In this document: one piece after another, positions 1-10,949 of the stretch
Numbering within the stretch: the stretch's first letter is position 1
Layout: every line of letters begins with the position of its first letter
Source of the DNA: Stomoxys calcitrans
Taxonomy: Eukaryota; Arthropoda; Insecta; Diptera; Muscidae
Length of the DNA: 64,000 nt
Assembly (NCBI RefSeq): GCF_963082655.1
Contig: NC_081554.1
Span: forward strand, 42,218,854-42,282,853
Reading direction: 5' to 3'
Notes under the pieces: generated by a model
Seen by the model: the letters and a program-made list of their open reading frames with translations, nothing else
Told to the model about the DNA's origin: nothing
The model's database searches: none
Translations under genes and position numbers: made by a program

Positions 1-199
1 ACCTATCTGTGGTGGGCTATTCACATTTGGGGATTATGTAAATATGGTGAAAATGGTATTTTTACGAACATTTCGCTGAGGGTCATCGTCGGGATTTATC
101 TCTCATGGCAATTTTTGTCCCAAGAAATAAATACAGGGTTGCTAATATTTAATAAAAACCGCTATTGATTTGATAATGTGAAAATCGGGTGATAAAAAA
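1..199. other. Unassigned single-copy-looking sequence, bdl intron 1
   Basis: AT-rich sequence with no recognisable repeat module or coding potential. It lies downstream of the bdl first coding exon on the minus strand, so it should be intronic. Confidence 0.4.
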
Positions 200-1396
200 A
201 CAAGTAAAAAGGCGTTTAGTTTGGCCGGGCCGAACTTTGGATACCCACCACCTCGGGTATATATGTAAACCACCTTTCATCAAAATTCGGTGAAAATTTC
301 ATACCTTATGTCCCATATCAGTTGTATCAAAATATGTACCGATTTGGACCAAATACTAAAAGTACACTAGCTATATCTAAAAATAAACCGATCTCAACCA
401 TATACGATACGGATGTCGAGAAGCCTAACATAAGTCACTGTGTCAAATTTCAGTGAAATCGGATTATAAATGCGCCTTTTATGAGTCCAAGACCTTAAAT
501 CGCGATATCGGTCTATATTCAATAGACTATATTCAAATCTGGACCGATCTGGGCCAAATTGAAGAAGGACTTTGAAGAGCCTAACCAAACTCACTGTCTC
601 AAATTTCAGCGACATCGGACAATAAATGCGTCTTTTATGGCCCCAAAATCTAAAACCTAGATATCGGTCTATATGGCAGCTATATCCAAATCTGAACCGA
701 TCTGTGCGATATTGCAGAAGTATGTCAAGGGGTTTAACTTAACTCACTGTCCCAAATTTCGGCGACATGGGACAATAAATAAGCATTTTATGGCCCCAAA
801 ACCATAAATCAAGAAATCGGTCTATATGGCAGCTATATCCAAATCTGAACCAATCTGGGCCAAATTGAACAAAGATGTCGAAGGGCGTAACACAACTTAC
901 TGTCCCAAATTTCAGCAAGATCAAATAATAAATGTGGCTTTTATGGGCCTTAGACCCTAAATCGCAGGATCGGTCTATATGGCAGCTATATCCAAATCTG
1001 GACCGATCTGAGCCAAATTAAGGAAGGATGTCGAAGGGCTTAACGCAACTCACTGTCCCAAATTTCAGCGAAATCGGATTATAAATGCAGCTTTTATGGG
1101 ACTAAGAACCTAAATCGGCCGATCGGTCTATATGGGAGCTATATCAAGATATAGTCCGATATAGCCCATCTTCGAACTTAACCTGCTTATGGACAAAAAA
1201 AGAATCTCTGCAAAATTGTAGCTCAATATCTCTATTTTTTAAGACTGTAGCGTGATTTCAACAGACAGACGGACAGACGGACGGACATGTCTAGATCGTC
1301 TTAGATTTTTTTATAGGGTCGGAAGTGGATATTTCGATGTGTTGCAAACGGAATGACAAAATGAATATACCCCCATCCTTCGGTGGTGGGTATAAA
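200..1396 (-). repeat. Family A dispersed repeat with internal tandem modules
   Basis: It opens with ACAAGTAAAAAGGCGTTTAG and a GGCCGGGCCGAAC hairpin, then ATACCCACCACCTCGGGTAT. Six to seven imperfect copies of a module of about 130 bp follow, each containing TATGGCAGCTATATCCAAAT and a CCCAAATTTC...ATAAATGCG stretch. It closes with a GGACAGACGG ladder and a GGTGGTGGGTATAAAA terminus. The same element in reverse orientation ends at 4894. No coding region is visible, so it is probably a non-autonomous mobile element of unknown class. Confidence 0.75.
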
Positions 1397-1750
1397 AAAT
1401 TGGAGCTATATCTGAACCAAACCCAATTTTGTAAAGATCGGACCAAATTTTTGTCAACTGCGGCCTTCAAAGACCATATCGGATGAAAGATATATTTGGA
1501 AGCTATATTTAAATCTGATCCGATTTTTTTTTAAAAAAATTAGCGTTCTAGGACTAAAAAAGAGATTTGTGCACAATTTCATGACAATTGGACAACAAAT
1601 GCGATCTGTACTTTGATCGCTAGATAACATGGACAGACAGATAGACGGATGGACATGGCTAATTCGCATCATTATTATAAGCAGATCGGTATACTTATCA
1701 AAGGGTCTACCTAATCTCCTTCACAAAAATTAGAATACCCTGTATCCTGT
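1397..1750 (-). repeat. Family B repeat fragment
   Basis: It contains GAAGCTATATTTAAATCTGA, the GGACAGACAGATAGACGGAT ladder, then a GTATACTTATCAAAGGGTCT...ATACCCTGTA terminus. That is the end also seen at 36850-36960 and 50640-50740. It abuts family A directly. Confidence 0.6.
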
Positions 1751-3035
1751 AAGAGAAACCTATGAGCAATATAAGTAAGGCTTATGCGAAAATGCCTGAG
1801 GTGGGGGTGGGGTGGCCCCATAGACACTTTTCCGGAATATTGATATCAGATTTGTGCCTTACTTCCAAATACCTTTAATTTGAGCCCCATATTGCTGTGG
1901 TCGTAAATTTATCCCCTTTGGGGGACGTTTTTGGAGAGAGGCGGCCACCCAAACACTTGGTCCCATATTCGAATATCAGATTCGAATTCTATACTCAAAA
2001 AACCTTTTATTTAAGCCCCATATTCCCATGGTCGTAAATAAGTCCTGTTTGGGGGGGAGTTTTAGGGAAGGGGTGTACCCGCAGAAACGTGGTCCCACAT
2101 TTGGATATTAGATTCGTATTCTACTCGCAATACCTTTCATTTGAGTCCCATATTGGCATGGTCGGTAAATAAAGGGTGATTTTTTTGAGGTTAGGATTTT
2201 CATGCATTAGTATTTGACAGATCACGTGGGATTTCAGACATGGTGTCAAAGAGAAAGATGCTCAGTATGCTTTGGCATTTCATCATGAATAGACTTACTA
2301 ACGAGCAACGCTTGCAAATCATTGAATTTTATTACCAAAATCAGTGTTCGGTACGGTGAATGAACACATTTCGAACCGAACACTGATTTTGGTAATAAAA
2401 TTCAATGATTTGCAAGCGTTGCTCGTTAGTAAGTCTATTCATGATGAAATGTCAAAGCATACTGAGCATCTTTCTCTTTCACACCATGTCTGAAATCCCA
2501 CGTGATCTGTCAACTACTAATGCATGAAAATCCTAACCTCAAAAAAATCACCCTTTATGTCCGATTTAGGGGAGTTTTGGGGGTTGGGGTGGTCCCCCTA
2601 ACACTTGGTCCGACCATTGGATATCAGATACGTTTTCTTATTCTAAATACCTTTCATTTGAGTCCCATATTGTCGTCATTGGTGTATATTATATATTTGG
2701 TAGGTTTTGGGGTAGGGCGCCCCCCCCCCCCCATCCGATATTTGTATACCAAATTTTTGTTTGTTGGTTTCTATAAGAGAGCACACAAAATTTCGCTTAA
2801 ATTGCACCACCTATCGCCGAGATCTAGCATTTCTGAAAATTAGGGTTAAGGGGAGGGTCCGCTCCCTCTTCAGATATCAAAAAATGTGGTACCCTATTTT
2901 CACCACGGGATTATTATGCACCATCAGTGAAAATTTCAAGAAAATCGGATTAGCCATTTATGAGGCCATAAGGATCACACAAACATTCAAACAAACAAAC
3001 AAACCTACAAACAAACACAATTTGATTTTTATATA
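1751..3035 (+). repeat. Family C dispersed repeat (interrupted)
   Basis: The sequence is made of repeats of about 140 bp with the modules CTTTCATTTGAGTCCCATAT, CATGGTCGTAAAT and runs of G such as TTTTGGGGGTTGGGGTGG. The 3' part has the family end: GAAAATTTCAAGAAAATCGG, a tract of AAACAAAC units, then TTTTTATATA. A fold-back element (2172-2555) interrupts it. Conceptual proteins across this stretch are low-complexity readings of the repeats and are not called as genes. Confidence 0.7.
2172..2555. mobile_element. Fold-back MITE from DD41D mariner, internal segment deleted
   Basis: The two arms, 2172-2352 and 2375-2555, are each 181 bp and near-perfect reverse complements, separated by about 22 bp. 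Each arm is the mariner 5' end (AAGGGTGATTTTTTTGAGG...) including its ATG and first codons. TA dinucleotides at 2170-2171 and 2556-2557 are the target duplication. Removing the insert restores the family C sequence GGTCGGTAAATATGTCCGAT. The loop retains ACGGTGAATGAACA, a remnant of the internal segment found in the larger copies, so this one arose from them by deletion. Confidence 0.88.
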
Positions 3036-3642
3036 AAGGGTGATTTTTTTGAGGTTAGGATTTTCATGCATTAGTATTTGACAGATCACGTGGGATTTCA
3101 GACATGGTGTCAAAGAGAAAGATGCTCAGTATGCTTTGACATTTCATCATGAATAGACTTACTAACGAGCAACGCTTGCAAATCATTGAATTTTATTACC
3201 AAAATCAGTGTTCGGTTCGAAATGTGTTCAAATTTTGACAAATTTTGTTCAGCGATGAGGCTCATTTCTGGTTGAATGGCTACGTAAATAAGCAAAATTG
3301 CCGCATTTGGAGTGAAGAGCAACCAGAAGCCGTTCAAGAACTGCCCATGCATCCCGAAAAATGCACTGTTTGGTGTGGTTTGTACGCTGGTGGAATCATT
3401 GGACCGTATTTTTTCAAAGATGCTGTTGGACGCAACGTTACGGTGAATGAACACATTTCGAACCGAACACTGATTTTGGTAATAAAATTCAATGATTTGC
3501 AAGCGTTGCTCGTTAGTAAGTCTATTCATGATGAAATGTCAAAGCATACTGAGCATCTTTCTCTTTGACACCATGTCTGAAATCCCACGTGATCTGTCAA
3601 ATACTAATGCATGAAAATCCTAACCTCAAAAAAATCACCCTT
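3036..3642. mobile_element. Rearranged fold-back DD41D mariner derivative with transposase fragment
   Basis: Inverted arms of about 196 bp (3036-3231 and 3447-3642) are both copies of the mariner 5' end, flanked by TA. Between them, 3232-3446 carries an internal transposase segment read on the plus strand: FSDEAHFWLNGYVNKQ, which holds the first catalytic Asp, through to GRNVTVN. The second and third Asp regions are missing, so it cannot encode a working enzyme. The 139-codon and 107-codon open frames here are chimeric readings across arm and insert. The copy at 28563-29125 has the same joints. Confidence 0.88.
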
Positions 3643-4894
3643 TAGCTGCCATATAGACCGATCTCTCGATTTAAGATTTTGGGCTCATAATGGGCGCATT
3701 TAATGTCCGATGTCACCAAAATTTGGGACAGTGAGATGTGTTAGGCCCTTCGACATTGTTCTTCAATTTGGCTCAAATCGGTCCTGTTTAGGATATAGCT
3801 GCCATATAGACCGATCTCTCGATTTAAGGTCCTGCGCCCGTAAAAGACGCATCTATTGACCGATTGCGCTAAAATTTGGGACAGTGAGTTATGTTAGGCC
3901 CTCCGATATCCCTATTCAATTTGGTTAAGATCGGTTAAGATTTGGATATAGCTGCCATATAGACCGATCTTTCGATTGAAGGTTTTGGGGCCATAAAAGG
4001 CGCATTTATTCTCCGATGTCACCGAAATTTGGGAAAGTGAGTTAAGTTAAGCCTTTCGACATACTTCTGTAATATGGCACAGATCGGTTCAGATTTTGAT
4101 ACAGCTGCCATATAGACCCATCCGCTGATTTAGGGTCTTAGTCCCATAAAAGCCACATTTATTGTCCGATTTTGTCAAAATATGGGACAGTGAGTTGTGT
4201 TAGACCCTTCGACATTCCTTCTCTCAATTTGGCCCAGATCGGTTCAGTTTTGGATATAGCTGCCATATAGATCTATATAGATTTATATAGATCTTTCGAT
4301 TTAAGGTCCTGCGCATCTATTGACCGATTGCGCTAAAATTTGGGACAGTGAATTGTTTTAGGCTTTTCGATATCCCCCTTCAATTTGGTCCAAATCGACC
4401 CAGATTTGGATATAGACCGATCTCCCGACTTAAGGTTTTGAGTCTATAAAAGGCGCATTTATTGTCCGATTTTGCCAAAATTTGGGTTGTGTTAGGCCCT
4501 TCGACATTATTCTTCAATTTGGCCTAGATCGGTTCAGATTTGGATATAGCTGCCATATAGACCAATCTCTCGATTTAAGGTTTTTGGCCCATAAAAGGCG
4601 TTTTTATTTTTCGATTTCACCGAAATTTGGGACAGTGTGTTGTGTTAGGCTCTTCGATAGCTTTCTGCAACTTGTCCCAAATCGGACCAGACTATTTAAA
4701 GTCTTGGCCCCATAAAAGACGCATTTATAATCCGATTTCACTGAAATTTGACACAGTGACTTATATTAGACTTTTCGACATCCTTATCGTATATGGTTCA
4801 GCACCGGATTTTGACAAAAGTTGGTTTACATATATACCCCAGGTGGTGGGTATCCAAAGTTCGGTTCAGCCGAACTTAACGCCTTTTTACTTGT
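3643..4894 (+). repeat. Family A dispersed repeat
   Basis: About eight modules of about 130 bp, each with a CTGCCATATAGACCGATCTC-type block followed by AAAATTTGGGACAGTGAGTT. It ends in AGGTGGTGGGTATCCAAAGT and GAACTTAACGCCTTTTTACT. It is the reverse orientation of the copy at 200-1396. The left end was probably disrupted by the fold-back element at 3036-3642. Confidence 0.75.
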
Positions 4895-5266
4895 TTTCTT
4901 GTATGATAATATCCTTCTTCCTTTACTTCTTGCGCTGTAGCGATGTTTTCATAAACCATTTTCTTTTCATTTTCCCTCCCATTGTTATGCACTAGTCGTT
5001 CCTATTGATGCTTTGGTCATAATGAATCTCAAAGAAAATGAAACTAAAAAGTCCATACTGGCTGATTTTCAGTAATGACTCATACTCGCTTTGAAAGCTT
5101 CTTCTACTACTGTTGACTTTTCGAGAGTATTGTACTTTCGTGCAATCATGTGAGCTCTTTCAAAATGTCATATGTAAGCAAATTAATTCATTTGGAGAAA
5201 TCATTTGCATAGATAATTAGATGCTTGGCATGAGCACGTCTGACTGTATGTTATTTGGCTACTTAC
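4895..5266 (-). other. Start of bdl intron 1 with splice donor
   Basis: Non-repetitive AT-rich DNA. The minus-strand donor GTAAGT is at 5261-5266, immediately after the codon for the last exon residue (Asp78), giving a phase-0 intron. No next exon was found between here and position 1, so the intron exceeds 5.2 kb. Confidence 0.7.
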
Positions 5267-5500
5267 ATCTTTGCTCCAGTGGACCACATAGGGTATGGGC
5301 AGATCGTAGGGAAAATCAATGTAACAATTGAAGACTACATATGAGCCAACCTTGGCCTCCAAATGTGATGTTTTCTGGCGATCATGGCGTGCACCTGATA
5401 CAGCGACACAGGATATGCTCATTAAAATGAAAAGCAATGAAGAAAATAGAACTAAAAATCCATAGGCATTGTGGCATAATATCAGTTTACGTTGTCTCAT
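5267..5500 (-). CDS. bdl: First coding exon of an Ig-superfamily receptor, probably borderless
   Basis: This 78-codon exon starts at an ATG (5498-5500) and ends at a GTAAGT donor. Residues 12-36 are strongly hydrophobic (FLVLFSSLLFILM core) after a basic MRQRK start, which is a signal peptide. A short linker (GARHDRQKTSHLEAKVG) leads into the first strands of an Ig domain: YVVFNCYIDFP supplies the first Ig cysteine, and HWSKD the core tryptophan of strand C. The family is the Turtle/Borderless (IGSF9-like) group of neuronal adhesion receptors; in Drosophila Borderless partners Turtle in photoreceptor axon targeting. Assignment to bdl rather than another member is from remembered similarity and needs a search. 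Reading past the donor gives only intronic residues. The remaining Ig, FnIII and membrane exons must lie left of the window. Confidence 0.75.
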
Positions 5501-6700
5501 GGCGATGTGATTGTGAGCAGAGTGGACTGACTGCTGGGAAGACGACCGAGTAGAGGTGAGTTTGTTTGTTTGGTTTTTTACACCGTAGTTTAGCGTCTTG
5601 CGCTTGGCAGTTTAGATTTCTGGTATTCCTTGCGAGGGGGTTTTGCAACACAAATGATTGGATGTGGTTTTTCTTGTATGCTGGCTTTGTTTTTTTCTTC
5701 TTTTCTGTTTCTTAACTAAAATGCATTAAATTTCGTGTTTTCTTTTTAATTTTCGTTTAAGAAACTTTTGTTTCTTCCTTTTTTGTGGATTTCAATTAAA
5801 TTAAATACTTGGCGCACGACACTGTTTTTTTTTTTTTTTTTTAGGGAGAGCAAGACATTTACTTTGTGGATTTTACTTTTCCTTGGGTTTTGGGAATGTT
5901 CCCTTAAAAAGTTGTTGCCTTATGTTTGTGTGAGTGTGGCCGAGTAGCTGTGTGAGTGTGTATGAGTGTTTCTAATGACTTGGTATTTTTCTAATTAAAT
6001 TAATTTAATAACGTTTAAATTAATAATGTGGTTAAAAGCTGCTGCTCTTTTTCGTGTACAATTATGAGAGGAGAACTTTTGATTAATTAACAAAATTCTT
6101 TCGTTCATTAAAGTGCTGGTTTGCTGGGCACAAACGCAGAACAAGTATGCGAATCTATTAAATGCAGATTTTTTTTTGGTAGGTTTTGTTTTGCCTTTCT
6201 TAATTGAATTGAATTGGATTTTTTTTCGTAAAAATTTTTGCTTGTTTATTTTTTTTCTTGTAGGAATTTTTGAATTATGTTCACTTCACATAAGAATGAA
6301 TTCCTTTTTGGCTTCGCTATTAATTCGTTTCGAGACCGGACACATACTAAAAGAAAGCACCAAAAATCAGGTCAAATGTGATGTGATGTTTTTCTTTTTT
6401 TTGTTGGTGATGATATCTCTTAACTCGCTTAAAACGTTTCAATCTCAAATCTATTTGAGTTAATTTGAATCTTGCACTCAGCAAAATGTCTGTCTGACCA
6501 AACTGAAAGCTTTGTCACTTTTGGCTCTTTTTTTTTTGTAGTTGACCGAGTAGTGTTTTCGGGGGGGCGAAAATTTTCACTTAAATTTCCATTTGGTTTG
6601 AGTTTGGGTCGTCGTTTTTCCAGCCTTCCGTTTTCTATTCAGTACAAACAACGAACGTACCGATCGCTCTGATTACTAAACCACAACTAAACTAAAATCT
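5501..6700 (-). promoter_or_regulatory. Upstream region / probable 5' UTR of bdl
   Basis: T-rich on the plus strand (A-rich in the transcript) with homopolymer tracts, for example 5827-5842. It carries no repeat-family module, unlike its surroundings, so it was probably retained under constraint as 5' UTR and promoter. No convincing TATA box or initiator was found, and the start site cannot be fixed. Short open frames here are low-complexity and not called. Confidence 0.4.
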
Positions 6701-7195
6701 AACTCTAAACCATTGTCTGAAATCGTCTGCCGTCTAATGATGATGGGGTGGATGGCGAGATGACGAGTGTGTAACTACGCCAATGATAATGACGATCATC
6801 ATCATGATGATGGACAATATCATAATCATCGACGTCATGCTATTTTTGTGTTATTCCATAAAAATTTGAAATAATGATTGGCTGTGTTTTTGCCTGGCTT
6901 TCCTTTGGCTTTGTTTGTATATCGTAATTTGGTGTAAGGAAAAACGTGAATACGTGAAATTTCTATTGCAAAGCATTTGGGCACTCACGAATGAATTTTC
7001 ATGAATGAATTTCTCTGAATGACTACAATTTTCGAAGGCTTTCTTCACTGGCTAATCTTTGAGGAATGTAGACTGTAGCAAATGTTGACAGTTGTTTGAC
7101 TATTTCATGTGCATACCACCAAAATGGTTGGTGATACTTTTGGCATGATCTTAGCTAGTATATGGAAATCTTTTCTGGGCCTTAAGACGATATAC
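6701..7195. other. Non-repetitive intergenic sequence upstream of bdl
   Basis: It contains a short ATC/ATG-rich simple stretch (about 6780-6830: GACGATCATCATCATGATGA). No gene or transposon signature is recognised. Confidence 0.4.
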
Positions 7196-8496
7196 AGGGG
7201 TAAGTCATTCAAAAGGAAGTAAGGACGGCCTAATGTTGGGCGAAGCCGACCTTTTGATACCCTACACTACATTGGATATGCAGGCTAAGTCGTTGCAATA
7301 CTAGTCCAAATCGTTAGACCGTTTATATGGGAGATATATCTAAATCTGAACCGATTTCTATAAAGTTTACCAATAATGTCGAGACTTACCTAGCGAATCC
7401 CTCGTGCGAAATTTCATTTGAATCGGTTTACAAATGAGGATGTAATTGCAATTTTAGACCAAATAGGACGAACATATATATGGGAGCTATATCCAAATCT
7501 GAACCGATTTTTTTGAAATTCACCAACAATATCGAGACTTACAAGGGAAGTACTCATGCGAAATTTCGTGAGAATCGGTTCACAAATAACGATAAAATTG
7601 CAAATTTAAGTCCAAATCGGACAAACATATATATGGGAGCTATATCCAAATCTGAGCCGATTTTTATGACATTCATCAATAATGCCAAGACTTTTAAAGG
7701 AACCACTCGTGCAAAATTTCGTGAGAATCGGTTCACAAATGACGATATAATTGCAATTTTAGTCCAAATAGGACGAACATATATATGGGAGCTATATCTG
7801 AATCTGAGCCGATTTCTATGAAATTCACCAATAATGTCGAGACTTATAAGAGAACCCGTCGTGCAAAAATTAATGAGAATCAGTTTACAAATAACGATAA
7901 AATTGTAATTTTAGTCCAAATCGGACAAACATATATATGGGAGCTATATCTGAATCTGAGCCGATTTCTATGAAATTCACCAATAATGTCGAGACTTATA
8001 AGAGAACCCGTCGTGCAAAAATTAATGAGAATCGGCGTACAAATAACGATAAAATTGCAATTTTAGTTCAAATCGGACGAACATATATATGGAAGCTATA
8101 TCTGAATCTGAACCGATTTCTATGAAATTCACCAATAATGTCGGGACTTAAAAGAGAATCCCTCGTGCAAAATTTCGTGAGAATCGGTTTACAAATAACG
8201 TTAAAATTCTAATTTTAGTTCAAATTGGACGAACATATATTGGGTTGCCCAAAAAGTAATTGCGGATTTTTCGTATAGTCGGCGTTGACAAATCTTTTCA
8301 CAGCTTGTGACTCTGTAATTGCATTCTTTCTTCTGTCAGTTATCAGCAGTTACTTTTAGCTTTAGAAAAAAAGTGTAAAAAAAGTATATTTGATTAAAGT
8401 TCATTCTAAGTTTTATTAAAAATGCATTTACTTTCCTTTAAAAAATCCGCAATTACTTTTTGGGCAACCCAATATATGGAAGCTATATCCAAATCC
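7196..8496 (+). repeat. Family B dispersed repeat (interrupted by a MITE)
   Basis: It begins near GAAGTAAGGACGGCCTAATG with a GGGCGAAGCCGACC hairpin. About seven modules of about 150 bp follow: ATATGGGAGCTATATCCAAA, then CCGATTTCTATGAAATTCAC, then AATTTCGTGAGAATCGG. The in-frame spacing of these modules yields spurious open frames starting MGAIS(K/E)SEP; they are not genes. A MITE is inserted at 8240-8472, with family B resuming on its right side. Confidence 0.8.
8240..8472. mobile_element. Mariner-type MITE, copy 1
   Basis: This 233-bp element has terminal inverted repeats TTGGGTTGCCCAAAAAGTAA / TTACTTTTTGGGCAACCCAA flanked by TA. Excising it restores the family B sequence GAACATATATGGAAGCTATA. 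The terminal repeat with its AAGTAATTGCGGAT core resembles those of mellifera-type mariners (family knowledge). There is no coding capacity. Confidence 0.9.
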
Positions 8497-8579
8497 AAAA
8501 GGACCATGATTTGCGCATCTGCACCTGGAATGTCCGCACTCTCTATAGATAAGGTGCACTATACGCCCTGGCAGATGTA

Positions 8580-9885
8580 AAGAGTGATTTGTTAAGAACT
8601 TGATAACTTTTTTTTTAAAAAAAACGCATAAAATTTGCAAAATCTCATCGGTTCTTTATTTGAAACGTTAGATTGGTCCATGACATTTACTTTTTGAAGA
8701 TAATTTCATTTAAATGTTGACCGCGGCTGCGTCTTAGGTGGTCCATTCGGAAAGTCCAATTTTGGGCAACTTTTTCGAGCATTTCGGCCGGAATAGCCCG
8801 AATTTCTTCGGAAATGTTGTCTTCCAAAGCTGGAATAGTTGCTGGCTTATTTCTGTAGACTTTAGACTTGACGTAGCCCCACAAAAAATAGTCTAAAGGC
8901 GTCAAATCGCATGATCTCGGTGGCCAACTTACCGGTCCATTTCTTGAGATGAATTGTTCTCCAAAGTTTTCCCTCAAAATGGCCATAGAATCGCGAGCTG
9001 TGTGGCATGTAGCGCCATCTTGTTGAAACCACATGTCAACCAAGTTCAGTTCTTCCATTTTTGGCAACTAAAAGTTTGTTAGCATCGAACGATAGCGATC
9101 GCCATTCACCGTAACGTTGCGTCCAACAGCATCTTTGAAAAAATACGGTCCAATGATTCCACCAGCGTACAAACCACACCAAACAGTGCATTTTTCGGGA
9201 TGCATGGGCGGTTCTTGAACGGCTTCTGGTTGCTCTTCACTCCAAATGCGGCAATTTTGCTTATTTACGTAGCCATTCAACCAGAAATGAGCCTCATCGC
9301 TGAACAAAATTTGTCGATAAAAAAGCGGATTTTCTGCCATCTTTTCTAGGGCCCATTCACTGAAAATTCGACGTTGTGGCAGATCGTTCGGCTTCAGTTC
9401 TTGCACGAGCTGTATTTTATACGGTTTTACACCAAGATCTTTGCGTAAAATCTTCCATGTGGTCGAATAACACAAACCCAATTGCTGCGAACGGCGACGA
9501 ATCGACATTTCACGGTCTTCAGCAACACTCTCAGAAACAGACTCAATATTCTCTTCTGTACGCACTGTACGCATTCGTGTGGTTGGTTTAATGTCCAATA
9601 AAGTAAACTGAGTGCGAAACTTGGTCACAATCGCATTAATTGTTTGCTCACTTGGTCGATTATGTAGACCATAAATCGGACGTAAAGCGCGAAACACATT
9701 TCGAACCGAACACTGATTTTGGTAATAAAATTCAATGATTTGCAAGCGTTGCTCGTTAGTAAGTCTATTCATGATGAAATGTCAAAGCATACTGAGCATC
9801 TTTCTCTTTGACACCATGTCTGAAATCCCACGTGATCTGTCAAATACTAATGCATGAAAATCCTAACCTCAAAAAAATCACCCTT
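8580..9885 (-). mobile_element. Nearly intact mariner-like element, DD41D spacing
   Basis: The element is about 1.3 kb, flanked by TA (8578-8579 and 9886-9887). The right end, in transposase 5' orientation, is AAGGGTGATTTTTTTGAGG; the left end is AAGAGTGATTTGTTAAG. The terminal repeats are therefore short and imperfect beyond about 12 bp. It carries one transposase gene on the minus strand. It is inserted in the endonuclease region of the RTE-like LINE, which it therefore post-dates. It is the parent type of the fold-back copies at 2172, 3036 and 28563. Confidence 0.9.
8687..9772 (-). pseudogene. Mariner transposase with a single in-frame stop
   Basis: The frame begins with ATG at 9770-9772 and stays open for 361 codons except for one TAG at codon 235 (9068-9070). 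Residues 1-110 are the paired-like helix-turn-helix DNA-binding part (NEQRLQIIEFYYQNQ; RRRSQQLGLCYSTTWKILRKD). The catalytic triad is visible: ILFSDEAHFW (first Asp), WFQQDGATCHTA (second Asp, after the stop) and DLTPLDYFLWG (third Asp). Exactly 41 residues lie between the second and third Asp, the DD41D ('rosa'-type) arrangement. The reading frame is the same on both sides of the stop, so a single substitution separates it from an open frame. The length fits the family (about 340-360). Confidence 0.92.
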
Positions 9886-9887
9886 TA

Positions 9888-10840
9888 TTAGAGAAGTACA
9901 AGACAGATATAACCGCCTTACAGGAAGTGCGATGGCCCGGGAATGGCGTCACTACAACACCAAACGGTGACGAACTATACTATAGCTGCCATAACACAAG
10001 GCATGAATTTAGTTGCGGATTTGTGGTTAGTCGGAGACTGAAACACTTTGTCTCCAGCTTTACTCCGGTGGATGAGAGGCTAGCCACAATCCGCATAAAA
10101 GCCAAATTCTTCAACATCAGCCTTCCTTGTGCCCATGCTCCGACGGAAGACAAGGACGGGCAGACCAAGGATATTTTCTACGAGCGCCTAGACAGAGAAT
10201 ATGACCGCTGCCCCGCCCATGGTATCAAAATCGTTCTGGGAGATTTTAATGCGAAGATAGGGAAGGAAGACATTTTTGGTCCAACAGTCGGAAAGTTTAG
10301 CCTGCACGAGATAACGTTCAGTAATGGGTCGAGGCTGATAGATTTCGCCGCGGCAAAAAACATGGTAGTCAAGAGCACCTCATTTTAACATAAAAATATT
10401 CACAAAGCCACATGGCTGTTACCCGATCAAAATACGAGGCATCAAATTGACCACGTTGTGATAGATGGAAGGCATTCATCCAGCGTGTTAGATGTACGAT
10501 CGATCCGTGGAGCGAATATATTGGGTTGCCCAAAAAGTAATTGCGGATTTTTTAAAAGAAAAATGCATTTTTAATAAAACTTAGAATGAACTTTCATCAA
10601 ATATACTTTTTTTTACACTTTTTTTCTAAAGCAAGCTAAAAGTTACAGCTGATAACTGACAGAAGAAAAAATGCAATTACAGAGTCACAAGCTGTGAAAA
10701 AATTTGTCAACGCCGACTATATGCAAAATCCGCAATTACTTTTTGGCAATAGATTCGGATCGTTACCATGTTGCAGCAAAGGTTCGCACCCATTTGAACA
10801 TGGCGAAAAAGTACGATCTGACACTGCACTAAAGCTGGAC
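9888..10840 (+). pseudogene. LINE endonuclease domain (broken)
   Basis: Apurinic-type endonuclease of the RTE-like LINE; the beginning (CTWNVRTLY) lies left of the mariner at about 8515-8578. Visible motifs are TALQEVRWPGNG, then APTEDKD, GDFNAKIGKED and RLIDFAAAKNM. After an in-frame stop near 10387 come [20 protein letters not shown] and [14 protein letters not shown] splits the frame between GAN-I and DSDRYHVAAKVRTH. The encoded enzyme would nick target DNA to prime reverse transcription. The stop, the MITE and the upstream mariner inactivate it. Confidence 0.8.
10521..10748. mobile_element. Mariner-type MITE, copy 2 (right end damaged)
   Basis: It begins TTGGGTTGCCCAAAAAGTAA after TA (10519-10520). 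The right terminal repeat is shortened to CTTTTTGGCAA before TA. It sits in the LINE endonuclease coding sequence, between the codons for GANI and DSDRY. Confidence 0.85.
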
Positions 10841-10949
10841 ATTGAATAGCTGCAAACACAACAAATGGCAGCGGCATACTCCACTCGACTGACCCAACTG
10901 CTTCATGAAAGCACTCCTTGTTCCGATGATATAATGGCGCAGTGGCAAA

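Noticed and set aside
3110..3568. 139- and 107-codon open frames with transposase similarity
   Set aside because: They read through inverted arms and an internal mariner fragment; chimeric products of the rearranged element, lacking two of three catalytic Asp regions.
6640..6670. bdl transcription start with initiator on the minus strand
   Set aside because: The only candidate (ATCAGAGCGATC) mismatches the initiator and has no TATA box or downstream element at the right distance.
7480..8125. Series of open frames beginning MGAIS(K/E)SEPI, apparently a repeated peptide family
   Set aside because: They are in-frame readings of family B tandem modules. The same peptides appear wherever the repeat occurs (also 35428-36588) and break with indels. 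No real gene structure.
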